This document shows, in pieces, positions 34,003-42,233 of a stretch of 64,000 bases of DNA (positions within the stretch are counted from its first letter, which is position 1; every line of letters starts with the position of its first letter). The notes below the pieces were generated by a model. That model was given only the letters and a program-made list of their open reading frames with translations. It had not been told where the DNA came from and did no database searches. Made by a program: the position numbers and the translations under genes. The stretch lies in assembly GCA_964473155.1 (NCBI GenBank), contig CAYYNT010000010.1, forward strand, positions 29,864 through 93,863, written 5' to 3'. Source of the DNA: JAJFUG01 sp964473155. GTDB lineage: Bacteria > Gemmatimonadota > Glassbacteria > GWA2-58-10.

Positions 34003-34485
34003 ACGCAGTGATACTGTCTTGCTGCGCTCGATGGACTGAAGCGCCAGGTAGCTGTCACCGTAACGCGCCAGGTTGTCCAGCTCGGTATCGTACTGGTCGT
34101 AATGGCGCTCCTCATCCACCACCAGGTCCTCAAACAGCTTCTTGGAAACCGAATCGGCATTGGCGGCGCATTCATTGGCCCACTTGTTATAATCGCGCAC
34201 GCTGCCCTGTTCCATCTCGGCGCCTTTTTCCAGCATCGCTTTCACGTCGTGGATTTTCTGCACCGGATGGGCGGCGAACATCTCCACCTCGCCCTTGAGG
34301 AACAGGATACGCTCGGCAAGACGTTCGACGTGAAGCATCTCCTCAATGGCGGTCTGCTTGAACAGAAGCGACAGCGGATCAAGACCCATATCATCGCAGC
34401 GGAAATGGAAATACATGTACTGATGCACAGCGGACATCTCATCCTGCACGGCTTTGTTAAGCAACTCGATGCTTTTCTCGTGCAT
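33976..34485 (-). CDS. bfr: bacterioferritin
   Basis: A 169-residue heme-containing iron-storage ferritin. The first helix is MHEKSIELLNKAVQDEMSAVHQY. TAIEEMLHVERLAERILFLKGE carries the ferroxidase Glu/His and the heme-ligand Met (Met50). The second ferroxidase motif is VVDEERHYDQYDTELD. The C-terminal 12 residues (SLRPPAGGGAA) are Gly/Pro-rich and follow a homopolymer run, which suggests the true end may lie in another frame. GAGAGG precedes the ATG. It stores iron and limits peroxide damage with the nearby peroxidase genes. Confidence 0.9.
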   Translation of the reverse strand: MHEKSIELLNKAVQDEMSAVHQYMYFHFRCDDMGLDPLSLLFKQTAIEEMLHVERLAERILFLKGEVEMFAAHPVQKIHDVKAMLEKGAEMEQGSVRDYNKWANECAANADSVSKKLFEDLVVDEERHYDQYDTELDNLARYGDSYLALQSIERSKTVSLRPPAGGGAA

Positions 34486-34747
34486 GGGATCCTCTCCGGT
34501 ATGTGTTATATCAAGGGAGCTAAATGGATTGCGGCATCTTTTCGGCGTTTCCGGGGGTATGTTCTCACTCCCCTCTGCAAGGAATTACTGCGGGTAAGCA
34601 ATATAGTCTCTTGACGGAAGTATGTCAACCCGCAGCAGAATTCCGCCTGGATGGTTAATACTCATTTTTTTCTCAACCTGAAAGGTCCTCTCAACTAATA
34701 TCGCCTTTTCCCAAAGGCCGTTATACCAACACCAACCGCGTGTCAAC

Positions 34748-37282
34748 TCATTCATCCGGCAGACAGATCACGCTTGTTGTCCGAGCCGGCGCTCCGGCTG
34801 GCCATGAAAGAGGCTCCCCGGAGGCAAGGCCGGCCTGTACGTAATACTCGATGTCATCACCCGGTGACGGCAGTCCGGCCCGCCAGACCCCGCGGGCAAT
34901 ATGACGGAAAGCCGCGGAATTGAACTCCCCCTGCCCCAGCGGACGCCAATAGAGGTTCACGGCTGAGGGATCGGCTCCCAGGATAATCGCTTTCAATTCC
35001 AATATCTCTGACCGGCCCAGGCTGGTCCGCTCCACAGGCACGAACAGGCGCGGCTCGCCATCATACTCACGGGGCCGTTCCACGGCGCGGGGCAGCGGAC
35101 CGGTTATCGCGGCAAGTTCGCGGTCCGGGTCTCCCAGGTACAACGGCAGAACATGCTGCTGCCAGTTGCACACGGCGCCGAGAGCGCCGCTGGTGGTCAC
35201 GGTGGGCAGAAGATGCTTGAACACCTCCGGCAGTTGCACGGACAGTTCTATCCGAAGCGGAAGGGCCTCCTCGCGGGCCAGGGCGTTTTTTATATCCGGA
35301 TCGGTGGCCTGGCGCACCTTGTCCATTGCTCGCTGAAATTTCCATAGAATGCAGTTGAAATGCGCCACTTCGCGCAGATAGCTCAGGCTGTGCAGCCAGA
35401 ATGAGAACCGCTCTCGCGCTCCGGGAGAAGTCACCAGCGGGCCGATAGCCGCAAGGGAATCTACAAAGGCATAACGCGGCGCAACCTGGCTTTCCCAGTC
35501 CAGGCTGTCCGGAACAAGCCCGCCTGGACCCTGATCCCAGTTGGAAGGCCGGGGCAGGCTGCCGTCCAGCGCGGCGAACAGCCTTGCGGCAGGCCCGGAC
35601 GCATCAGCGCCGAACTCCGAGCGCGCCCAGTCCAGGTAGAAATCGAAACACTCGAGATTGCGAGGACGGTCTTTTGACGTATCCGGCACAGTGATCCGCT
35701 CTCCGGCCCGTGGATTCCAGCCGCTCTGGTCCCAGGCGGCGCGGGCCAAAGCCGCAACGTTCGGTCCCAGTTCGCGGGTGCGCCAGTGGATTCCCATCAG
35801 CCCGTCACAGCCGTAAGCCAGGGCATCCGCCGCGTCCCGCCGCATCCGCCCGGCCCAGAGCTGCGGAATGATCAGCGCCGGATCATCCTCCAGCCAGGGG
35901 ATGGCCCACTTACCGCGCCCCTCGATCCGGGCGAATCCCGGCTCCACAGGATCGTGCCCCACCGCGCGGTTGATGCAGGAAAGGGCCATCCCGGAGGGCA
36001 GCACACGGTCGAACAGGGCGCGGTCGGACTGCGGACCCAGAACCCAGCCGCAGGTTGCCAGGGCGAACGGGGCATTCACCTCCTTCGCGGCTGTCACCGC
36101 GGCGGAAAGGTCATCCAGCGTGGCCTTGACCTGCGCTTCGTTCGTCCCCTCCCAGGTCCAGCCCTCCGGAGTCCAGAACCAGTAGTAATCGAGGGGGTGC
36201 GTGGCGGCGATCCGCCGGAACATGGCCGCATAAAGACGGCGGGCTGTATCCGGCGCTTTACCTGTATTTCCCAGCCTCGCCCGGACAGCATCCGGAACGG
36301 CCAGCGGGGTTTCGGTCCCGATACAGGTGCGTACTCCGTGTCTGCGGGCAAACGTGAAAGTTTCATTGAGCAGGCCGCCCATGCGTTCGAACATCCGCAC
36401 GCAGGCCGCAGAATCCGGCGGCCAGGGGGCCAGGGAGTCCATGTAGGACGCGCCGAAAATATCCGCCTCGAACAGATGGTCCGCTCCAAAACCATATTGC
36501 CCGGTGCTGTCCGGACGGTAACCCCAGGTCCCGCTGACCGTGGTGAAATGACGGGCCGGGTAGGCCGCCTTCACCCACCCCAGTGAATCCAGGCTCTCCT
36601 GCGGCCCGATCCAGACTGTCGGCTCAGGCCCGGCATGTCCCTGCGGGTAGGTGTGCAGGCCGAAAAAATTCATCCCCAGCTTGGGCAGTTGCGCCAGGAC
36701 CGCCTTGTAACCATCCGCGTCCCACCAGTCCGGGCCTTCCGGGAAATCGTGGAACGGCTGGATCCCGCGCAGCGCAAACAGGGGCCGTCCGGTCTCGCGG
36801 ACATCCGGCGGGACCGGAGGAACCTTCTCATCCGGTATGACATCCCCATGCAGGTAGAAGCGCACTCCCAGATGATAAGCCAGGCGGTAAGCGCCGTAGA
36901 GTGTTCCCAGGCTGTCGCCGCCCGCCACTAACAGTATTCGTCCGCCGCCGTATTTCAGGCTGCCGATCAGGTAGCTCTCCGGCCCCAGGCTGTCCGCCGC
37001 GGCCTTCAGAGCTGAACCGGCCAGCAGCGCGTCGATTTCAGCCCGTCCGCGGTTTCCCGCAACAATCACACAGCGGCCCCGTGACGGTTCAACCGGTCCG
37101 GATTTGAGCGGAAGGAGCACGCCGGTGACTTCATAGAAATATCGCCGCACTTCGCGGGCAGCCAGTTTCTCGGCGAAGGAGGCCTCTGACGGCACATAAA
37201 CCGCCACGGCCCGTCCCGAGGGCTGACAGGAAAGAACAGCAATTATCAGAAGCAGGCTGGGAAGCACGATGAGCCGGCGCAT
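34748..37282 (-). CDS. lipoprotein with GH67-type N-terminal domain
   Basis: An 844-residue surface or periplasmic lipoprotein; the lipobox Cys is residue 19 (IIAVLSCQPS). The start at 37282 follows GGAGG by seven bases. Residues about 25-150 (AAREVRRYFYEVTGVLLPL) match the N-terminal domain found before alpha-glucuronidases and other glycosidases. A long TIM-barrel-like region follows (FHDFPEGPDWWDADGYKAV, YYWFWTPEGWTWEGTNE). The C-terminal part contains a small beta-sandwich. It probably acts on glucuronic-acid-bearing or similar plant or algal glycans; no catalytic pair can be assigned with confidence. Confidence 0.65.
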   Translation of the reverse strand: MRRLIVLPSLLLIIAVLSCQPSGRAVAVYVPSEASFAEKLAAREVRRYFYEVTGVLLPLKSGPVEPSRGRCVIVAGNRGRAEIDALLAGSALKAAADSLGPESYLIGSLKYGGGRILLVAGGDSLGTLYGAYRLAYHLGVRFYLHGDVIPDEKVPPVPPDVRETGRPLFALRGIQPFHDFPEGPDWWDADGYKAVLAQLPKLGMNFFGLHTYPQGHAGPEPTVWIGPQESLDSLGWVKAAYPARHFTTVSGTWGYRPDSTGQYGFGADHLFEADIFGASYMDSLAPWPPDSAACVRMFERMGGLLNETFTFARRHGVRTCIGTETPLAVPDAVRARLGNTGKAPDTARRLYAAMFRRIAATHPLDYYWFWTPEGWTWEGTNEAQVKATLDDLSAAVTAAKEVNAPFALATCGWVLGPQSDRALFDRVLPSGMALSCINRAVGHDPVEPGFARIEGRGKWAIPWLEDDPALIIPQLWAGRMRRDAADALAYGCDGLMGIHWRTRELGPNVAALARAAWDQSGWNPRAGERITVPDTSKDRPRNLECFDFYLDWARSEFGADASGPAARLFAALDGSLPRPSNWDQGPGGLVPDSLDWESQVAPRYAFVDSLAAIGPLVTSPGARERFSFWLHSLSYLREVAHFNCILWKFQRAMDKVRQATDPDIKNALAREEALPLRIELSVQLPEVFKHLLPTVTTSGALGAVCNWQQHVLPLYLGDPDRELAAITGPLPRAVERPREYDGEPRLFVPVERTSLGRSEILELKAIILGADPSAVNLYWRPLGQGEFNSAAFRHIARGVWRAGLPSPGDDIEYYVQAGLASGEPLSWPAGAPARTTSVICLPDE

Positions 37283-37373
37283 GGGACGGCCTCCGGGCGA
37301 CAGGTGTGATCTGGCTGGAAACAAAATAAAAAGGCGGGAATGCTCAAAAATAAGAGAAGAAAGCAGCATATAC

Positions 37374-37399
37374 AAGGGGCGGCCAGCCAGCCGCCCCTT
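37374..37399. repeat. GC hairpin after peroxiredoxin gene
   Basis: AAGGGGCGGC (37374-37383) and its complement (37390-37399) flank a six-base CAGCCA loop, 42 bases past the peroxiredoxin stop. It resembles the outer arms of the type A palindromes but has a different centre. It may serve as a terminator, although no T-run follows. Confidence 0.6.
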
Positions 37400-37440
37400 C
37401 ATTGCATGAGCCGATACTCAATGCCTGACAGTTTTTCCAC

Positions 37441-38211
37441 TCAGGCGTTGCGTTCCGGATCGGGCCTGGTGCAGAGGAACCAGTCGTGGCACTTGTAGCC
37501 CGCCTTGTCCGCGCTGTCCACCCTGTCCTTTGCCGCGCCGCAGGAGCCGGGAGGCGGGATGATCACATCCTCGCCCGGCAGCCAGTCGGCCGGAGTGGCG
37601 ACTCCGTGCTTGTCGGCGAGCTGAAGCCCGGCCAGCAGACGCTTTATCTCGGGCACGTTACGGCCGTTGGACAGCGGATAATAAAGCACGGCGCGGATAA
37701 TGCCCTTGGGATCGATGATGAAAACGGCGCGCACCGCCTGGGTGGTGCTGGCCTGCGGCTGGAGCATCCCGTAACGCATCGAGACCTCCATCGACAAGTC
37801 GCTGATCACCGGGAATTTGACTTCTACATCCTTCATCCCCCGGTACTCGATCTTCTCCTTGATCGTCCGCAGCCAGGCTATGTGGCTGTACGTGCTGTCG
37901 ATTGAAAGGCCCAGCAGTTCGGCGTTCATTTTCTTGAACTGCTTCTGCATCGAGGCGAATGTCATGAACTCGGTGGTGCAGACCGGCGTGAAATCGGCCG
38001 GGTGGGAAAAGAAAATCACCCACTTGCCCTCGTAATCATCCGGGAACTTTACCGGTCCCATCGTGGTCTCGGCCTCGAAAGCCGGAGCCTTGTCCCCGAT
38101 CAGCGGCATGCTGTAGTACTGGTCATCCTCATCCTCGCAGCCACAGCCGCATTCATCATCATAGTACTCCGGCTCGGATTCCTGTTCGTGCGTATGGTTA
38201 TGCTTTACCAT
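37441..38211 (-). CDS. peroxiredoxin of Prx6/archaeal type
   Basis: A 256-residue thiol peroxidase. The peroxidatic Cys78 is in FTPVCTTEF, and the core runs to about residue 215. The C-terminal CHDWFLC (Cys241, Cys247) resembles the tail of archaeal thioredoxin peroxidases, whose extra cysteines resolve the sulfenic acid. The N-terminal 33 residues are unusual: His-rich, then acidic with DDECGCGCEDEDD, a probable metal-binding stretch not found in standard Prx6. AGGAGG precedes the ATG at 38211. It reduces hydrogen peroxide or organic peroxides in the cytoplasm. Confidence 0.9.
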   Translation of the reverse strand: MVKHNHTHEQESEPEYYDDECGCGCEDEDDQYYSMPLIGDKAPAFEAETTMGPVKFPDDYEGKWVIFFSHPADFTPVCTTEFMTFASMQKQFKKMNAELLGLSIDSTYSHIAWLRTIKEKIEYRGMKDVEVKFPVISDLSMEVSMRYGMLQPQASTTQAVRAVFIIDPKGIIRAVLYYPLSNGRNVPEIKRLLAGLQLADKHGVATPADWLPGEDVIIPPPGSCGAAKDRVDSADKAGYKCHDWFLCTRPDPERNA

Positions 38212-38347
38212 CCAAAACCTCCTGAAAAAGATAAAACGCAACCCCCGGGTTGCTGTCAATTATGAAGCCCCGCATCAAGCGGCTCGAACCTGCCTCTCTC
38301 GGCCGGCTTCCCACAGTCAGCAAGGGCTGTAGTATCTATATAATGTT

Positions 38348-39508
38348 TCAGCGGCCGCCGTTCAAGTGGCGGACATGCTCTCCCAGGGCGATAACTTGAG
38401 TGAAATCGCCGTTTGGCGGAAGAATATCGCCGACATTGATTATGGCCCGTCCGGCGAAAGCATGGTGGATACGGCCGGCAAAGGCCAGGATGTCCTCTGT
38501 CGGCTCGCCGGTGCAGAACAGGGTGGAGGGTACGCCGACCCAGGCGCGCATCCTGCCGGGCAGGGCCGCGGCCAGTTCCTCGACCTCGTAGTTGTTCATC
38601 GGCTTAGGTGTGCAGCCGTCGAGGATATCGAACGGCAGCTTTGGCAGGAGCGGGAACAGTCCGCGGTGGTTGCCGTCCCAGTGCGTGCTGACAAGCTTAC
38701 CCGCGCGGTGAAGGATTCGGCAGGCTTTATCGTAATACGGAATGCAGTACTCCTGGAACCAGGGCGGGGCCAGCAGGTTCTCATCCGCGTGGTCGCTCAG
38801 GATCACCACCCGTCCGGGGCACCGGGCGGCCAGCTCGACCTGCTCAAGGTCTTTCTGCTCCTGGAAAGCCATGAAACTCAGAACAGTTTCCGGCTGGTCG
38901 AACAGGGCGAACGCGACCCGCTCCAGTCCCATGTACTCGTGCACCAGCTTGCCGAACGGCGAGCGCATCACCGGCAGGTCCAGCACTCCCTGGCCGCCCA
39001 GAGCGTCCAGCACCGCCTGCGCGCGCTCGAAACGCGGCACGAAACTGGTATGCTCCACCACCTCGCGCATTATCTCCAGGTCATCGACAGTCTTCACGAA
39101 ATGCTCGGCCGGCGCCCAGGAGCCGTCGTCGCAGAGCTTCTCCACTTTTTCAAGCACTCCACGGGAAGCGATCAGTCTTGTCGTGCGGGTGTGGCCCTCG
39201 ACCTTGACCTCGCGGCTTACTGGCGGTGAATACTCGGCATCGAACCACTCGTAGCAGTGGATCGGGCAACCCCAGCCGAATTTCTTGAAAATGTCCAGGA
39301 AAGTCAGCCCGGCCAGTTCCTCCGGCATGTCGTGGTTGCGCTTATGCAATGGACTGTCATCCGGGATGAACTGTCCCGGCGCGTAGGGAAAAGCCTCGCC
39401 CGGCTGGATGCGGCGGGCCATATACCAGTCGGTCAGGTCTGGGAAAAACGGCAGGTCGCCGGTCCCGGAGTTTTCGACCAGGCTGAAAAACCGCTCTCTG
39501 TAAGTCAT
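38348..39508 (-). CDS. uroporphyrinogen-decarboxylase-family protein
   Basis: A 386-residue protein of the URO-D superfamily, starting MTYRERFFSLVENSG after AGGGA. It contains the family-type VHEYMGLERVAFALFDQPE, VILSDHADENLLAPPWFQEY and LVSTHWDGNHRGLFPLL. The last could carry the Zn-binding His of methylcobamide-dependent methyltransferases (MtaA/CmuA-like). True HemE signatures are not evident, so it is more likely a corrinoid methyltransferase or an unknown relative. Its 3' neighbour is an oppositely placed peroxiredoxin unit on the same strand. Confidence 0.75.
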   Translation of the reverse strand: MTYRERFFSLVENSGTGDLPFFPDLTDWYMARRIQPGEAFPYAPGQFIPDDSPLHKRNHDMPEELAGLTFLDIFKKFGWGCPIHCYEWFDAEYSPPVSREVKVEGHTRTTRLIASRGVLEKVEKLCDDGSWAPAEHFVKTVDDLEIMREVVEHTSFVPRFERAQAVLDALGGQGVLDLPVMRSPFGKLVHEYMGLERVAFALFDQPETVLSFMAFQEQKDLEQVELAARCPGRVVILSDHADENLLAPPWFQEYCIPYYDKACRILHRAGKLVSTHWDGNHRGLFPLLPKLPFDILDGCTPKPMNNYEVEELAAALPGRMRAWVGVPSTLFCTGEPTEDILAFAGRIHHAFAGRAIINVGDILPPNGDFTQVIALGEHVRHLNGGR

Positions 39509-39567
39509 CGCTTCCCTCATGCGGATTTCGGTCTCAACATGTCTATGCTGCCGCTTCATCTGGCAAA

Positions 39568-40536
39568 TTACGCCTGCAATGCAAGATAATCCCGGACATA
39601 GCGCCCCACGCCCTCCTCGATCTCCACGAACGGGGCGCTGTAACCGGCTTTACGGAGCTTTTCCATTTCGGCGCAGGTATGGTACTGGTACTTGTCGCGA
39701 ATGCTTTCCGGCATATCGATGAACTCGATTTTCGGCGGGATTCCAGCCGCGGTGAAAAGCGCGCGGGCCAGATCGATCCAGGTGCGGGCGCGCCCCACTC
39801 CGCAGTTGAACAGGCCGGAGATATGCGGATTGTCGTACAGGAACAGACTCACCGCCACGGCATCCTCCACGAAAACGAAATCGCGGTCCTGCCCGCCGTC
39901 GTTGTAATCCGGACGGTGGGAGCGGAACAGAGTGATTTTCCGGTCGCGCAGCACCTGACTGTAAGCCTTGTTGACCACCGAGCGCATCTCGCCCTTGTGG
40001 TCCTCGCCGGGTCCGTAAACATTGAAATACTTGAGCCCGGCTATTTTTTTCAGGGCGCCGTTGCCCATGGCCCACAGGTCGAACCACTGCTTGGACTTGC
40101 CATACAGATTGAGCGGTTCCAGGGTGGGAGTAACTGAGTCGCTGTCGCTGTAGCCCTTCGATCCGTCGCCGTAAGTGGCCGCGCTGGAAGCGTAGACAAA
40201 GCGCGCCCCTGTTTGCAGGGACCACTCGCACAGGTCGCAGGTGTACTGAAAATTGTTGTCTCTGAGATACGCCTCATCAGTCTCGGTGGTGGAGCTGCAC
40301 GCCCCGAGATGGAACACTCCGCTGACTGCTGGCGCACCACCCCGGCGAAGAAGCTCACGGAAATCGGCCCGGTCCATATACTCCCTGAAACTGACCCGTT
40401 CCAGATTTTTCTTCTTGGCCGGATGGTTGAGGTGGTCAACGACCAGAATGTCCGTACAACCCCTGGCGTTCAGGGCTTTGACTATGTTGTTGCCGATAAA
40501 ACCGGCGCCGCCGGTGACGATGAAACTTTCGTGCAT
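39568..40536 (-). CDS. hldD: ADP-L-glycero-D-manno-heptose 6-epimerase
   Basis: A 322-residue short-chain epimerase that makes the heptose donor of the lipopolysaccharide inner core. The start MHESFIVTGGAGFIGNNIVK at 40536 carries the NAD-binding GxxGxxG. Further signatures are HLGACSSTTETDEAYLRDNN, the catalytic YGKSKQWFD (Tyr and Lys), KYFNVYGPGEDHKGEMRSV and GGQDRDFVFVEDAV. These are specific to HldD, not generic GalE. Its presence supports a Gram-negative outer membrane. AAAGGGAA lies upstream. The longer ATG at 40572 adds 12 unsupported residues. Confidence 0.95.
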   Translation of the reverse strand: MHESFIVTGGAGFIGNNIVKALNARGCTDILVVDHLNHPAKKKNLERVSFREYMDRADFRELLRRGGAPAVSGVFHLGACSSTTETDEAYLRDNNFQYTCDLCEWSLQTGARFVYASSAATYGDGSKGYSDSDSVTPTLEPLNLYGKSKQWFDLWAMGNGALKKIAGLKYFNVYGPGEDHKGEMRSVVNKAYSQVLRDRKITLFRSHRPDYNDGGQDRDFVFVEDAVAVSLFLYDNPHISGLFNCGVGRARTWIDLARALFTAAGIPPKIEFIDMPESIRDKYQYHTCAEMEKLRKAGYSAPFVEIEEGVGRYVRDYLALQA

Positions 40537-40670
40537 CTTGAAATTCCCTTTCCTCGGTGCGATGCACCCCACGGCTTAGATACCTTCATATAAATATTGG
40601 GCGGTCAATCGCCCGGCTGCCCGCGGCGACCGCAACCTCTTGAACTGTTACATTCTCTTTTCAAGATACA

Positions 40671-40694
40671 AGGGGCGACCGGCCGGTCGCCCCT
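40671..40694. repeat. dispersed GC palindrome, type A
   Basis: A perfect 24-bp palindrome, AGGGGCGACCGG and its complement, identical to the centre of 26625-26652. It lies 36 bases past the stop of the minus-strand oxidoreductase. Confidence 0.8.
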
Positions 40695-40729
40695 ACGGTG
40701 TAAACCTTTCCGCTCGAACCCTTCCGGGA

Positions 40730-42082
40730 TCAGGCCTCGACCTTGCGGGTCTTCTTGTTCCACTTGACAATCTTGCCGGACTTGTACGAGATGTTGCACA
40801 TGTGTCCGACCAGGGCGGCGTGATGCCCGAACCGCACGTCCTCGATCGGCTTGCCTCCGGTGCGGATCGCCTCGATCCAGTCGCGGATATGGGCGCGGGT
40901 GCTGTCCTCATCGTTGGGGGCCCTGTACTCGACCGGGTCCGCCGCCGCGGGACCGTCCACCGGGCTGAGCTTCTCATCCAGGTTCATGATGTCGCGGAAC
41001 TGATTCACCGTGGCTTTGGGCCAGGAGTGGGTCGGATAGCCGAAATTCTCGGCCCGCGGTTCGTGGAAGTACTTGAAAGATTCACCGTCGTACTCCAGCG
41101 TCCCCTCTGTGCCGTGGAAAGTGAGCGCCGGTCCGGGGTGGCCGTTGTTGGCCGTGCTGGTCAGCTTGAGCGCGAACCCCTCGGAGTAGTTGACCATCGC
41201 AGTCATCTGGTCCGGCACCTCCCGGTAGTTCTTCCAGCGGTAAATATCGCCGAAGCTTACCACGCTTTCCGGCTCCTGCACACCCATCAACTGATGCGTT
41301 GCGGTTACCAGGTGGACAAACAGGTCGGTGGGAAGGCCGCCGGAATAGTCCCAGTACAGACGCCACTGGAAGAAACGGCGCAGGTCGAACTCGTGCTGCG
41401 GGGCGGCACCCAGGAAACTCTTCCAGTCAACCGTTGCGGGAGAGGCATCCGGCGGGACCGGGTAGTACCAGGCGCCGGTGGAGCTGTTGCGATGGATCTT
41501 ACCGTCCACCAGGGTGACCTGCCCCAACTTGCCGCTCTTGATGAAATCAGCCGCCGTTTTCGCGCAGCCCATGCTCATGTACTGGCTGCCCACCTGCAGA
41601 ACCTTGCCGCTCTTGTCCACGGCCTTGATGAACTCCTCCCCCTCTTCCCAGGAATGGGTCATCGGCTTTTCTATATAAACGTGCTTGCCCGCAGCCAGTG
41701 CCTCCTGCACCATTGTCAGGTGCCAGTGGTCCGGCGTGGCGATCACCACCGCGTCAATATCTGAGCGGGAAAGCACCTGCCTGTAATCTCCGGTGACCGC
41801 TATTTTGGGGAAATTCTCCACCGCGCGGTCCAGATGGCCCTTGTAGCTGTCCGCCGCCGCCACGATTTCGAGGCCGCTTATGCCGGCCGCGGCCTCCATA
41901 AGAAGCGTGCCGCGGATTCCAACTCCGATGAAACCCACCCCCACGCGTTTCGGCTGCATGCCAACCGAACTGTTGATCTGCGCACCGGCCTTTGTGGCGC
42001 CGGCGGCTGCGGCCACCGCGGCGGCGGCCAGAGTGGTTTTTTCGAGGAACTGCCTGCGGTTGAGCGAATCCTGTCCTTGCAT
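40730..42082 (-). CDS. Tat-exported Gfo/Idh/MocA-family oxidoreductase
   Basis: A 450-residue NAD(P)-dependent dehydrogenase-like protein. A Tat signal (NRRQFLEKTTLAAAAVAAAA) is followed by a Rossmann domain (KRVGVGFIGVGIRGTLL), AVVIATPDHWHLTMVQEALA and the family motif VYIEKPMTHSW. The C-terminal sheet domain includes WYYPVPPDASPATVDWKSFL, typical of the periplasmic planctomycete and FCB members. Such proteins are thought to oxidise or de-glycosylate sugars, keeping the nicotinamide cofactor bound. A ribosome-binding GGGAG precedes the ATG. Confidence 0.88.
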   Translation of the reverse strand: MQGQDSLNRRQFLEKTTLAAAAVAAAAGATKAGAQINSSVGMQPKRVGVGFIGVGIRGTLLMEAAAGISGLEIVAAADSYKGHLDRAVENFPKIAVTGDYRQVLSRSDIDAVVIATPDHWHLTMVQEALAAGKHVYIEKPMTHSWEEGEEFIKAVDKSGKVLQVGSQYMSMGCAKTAADFIKSGKLGQVTLVDGKIHRNSSTGAWYYPVPPDASPATVDWKSFLGAAPQHEFDLRRFFQWRLYWDYSGGLPTDLFVHLVTATHQLMGVQEPESVVSFGDIYRWKNYREVPDQMTAMVNYSEGFALKLTSTANNGHPGPALTFHGTEGTLEYDGESFKYFHEPRAENFGYPTHSWPKATVNQFRDIMNLDEKLSPVDGPAAADPVEYRAPNDEDSTRAHIRDWIEAIRTGGKPIEDVRFGHHAALVGHMCNISYKSGKIVKWNKKTRKVEA

Positions 42083-42233
42083 CTTGCGCTCCCGGTAAAA
42101 TTATGACCTTTATACGGCTTCGGATGAAAAACAATTATCATTCTGAATTGGTAAACAACCGCGAACCATATATAAATCCGAAAGAGGCGGGATGCAATGC
42201 TGTTCCGGCCACCATCGAATTTATCGCTCCCGC

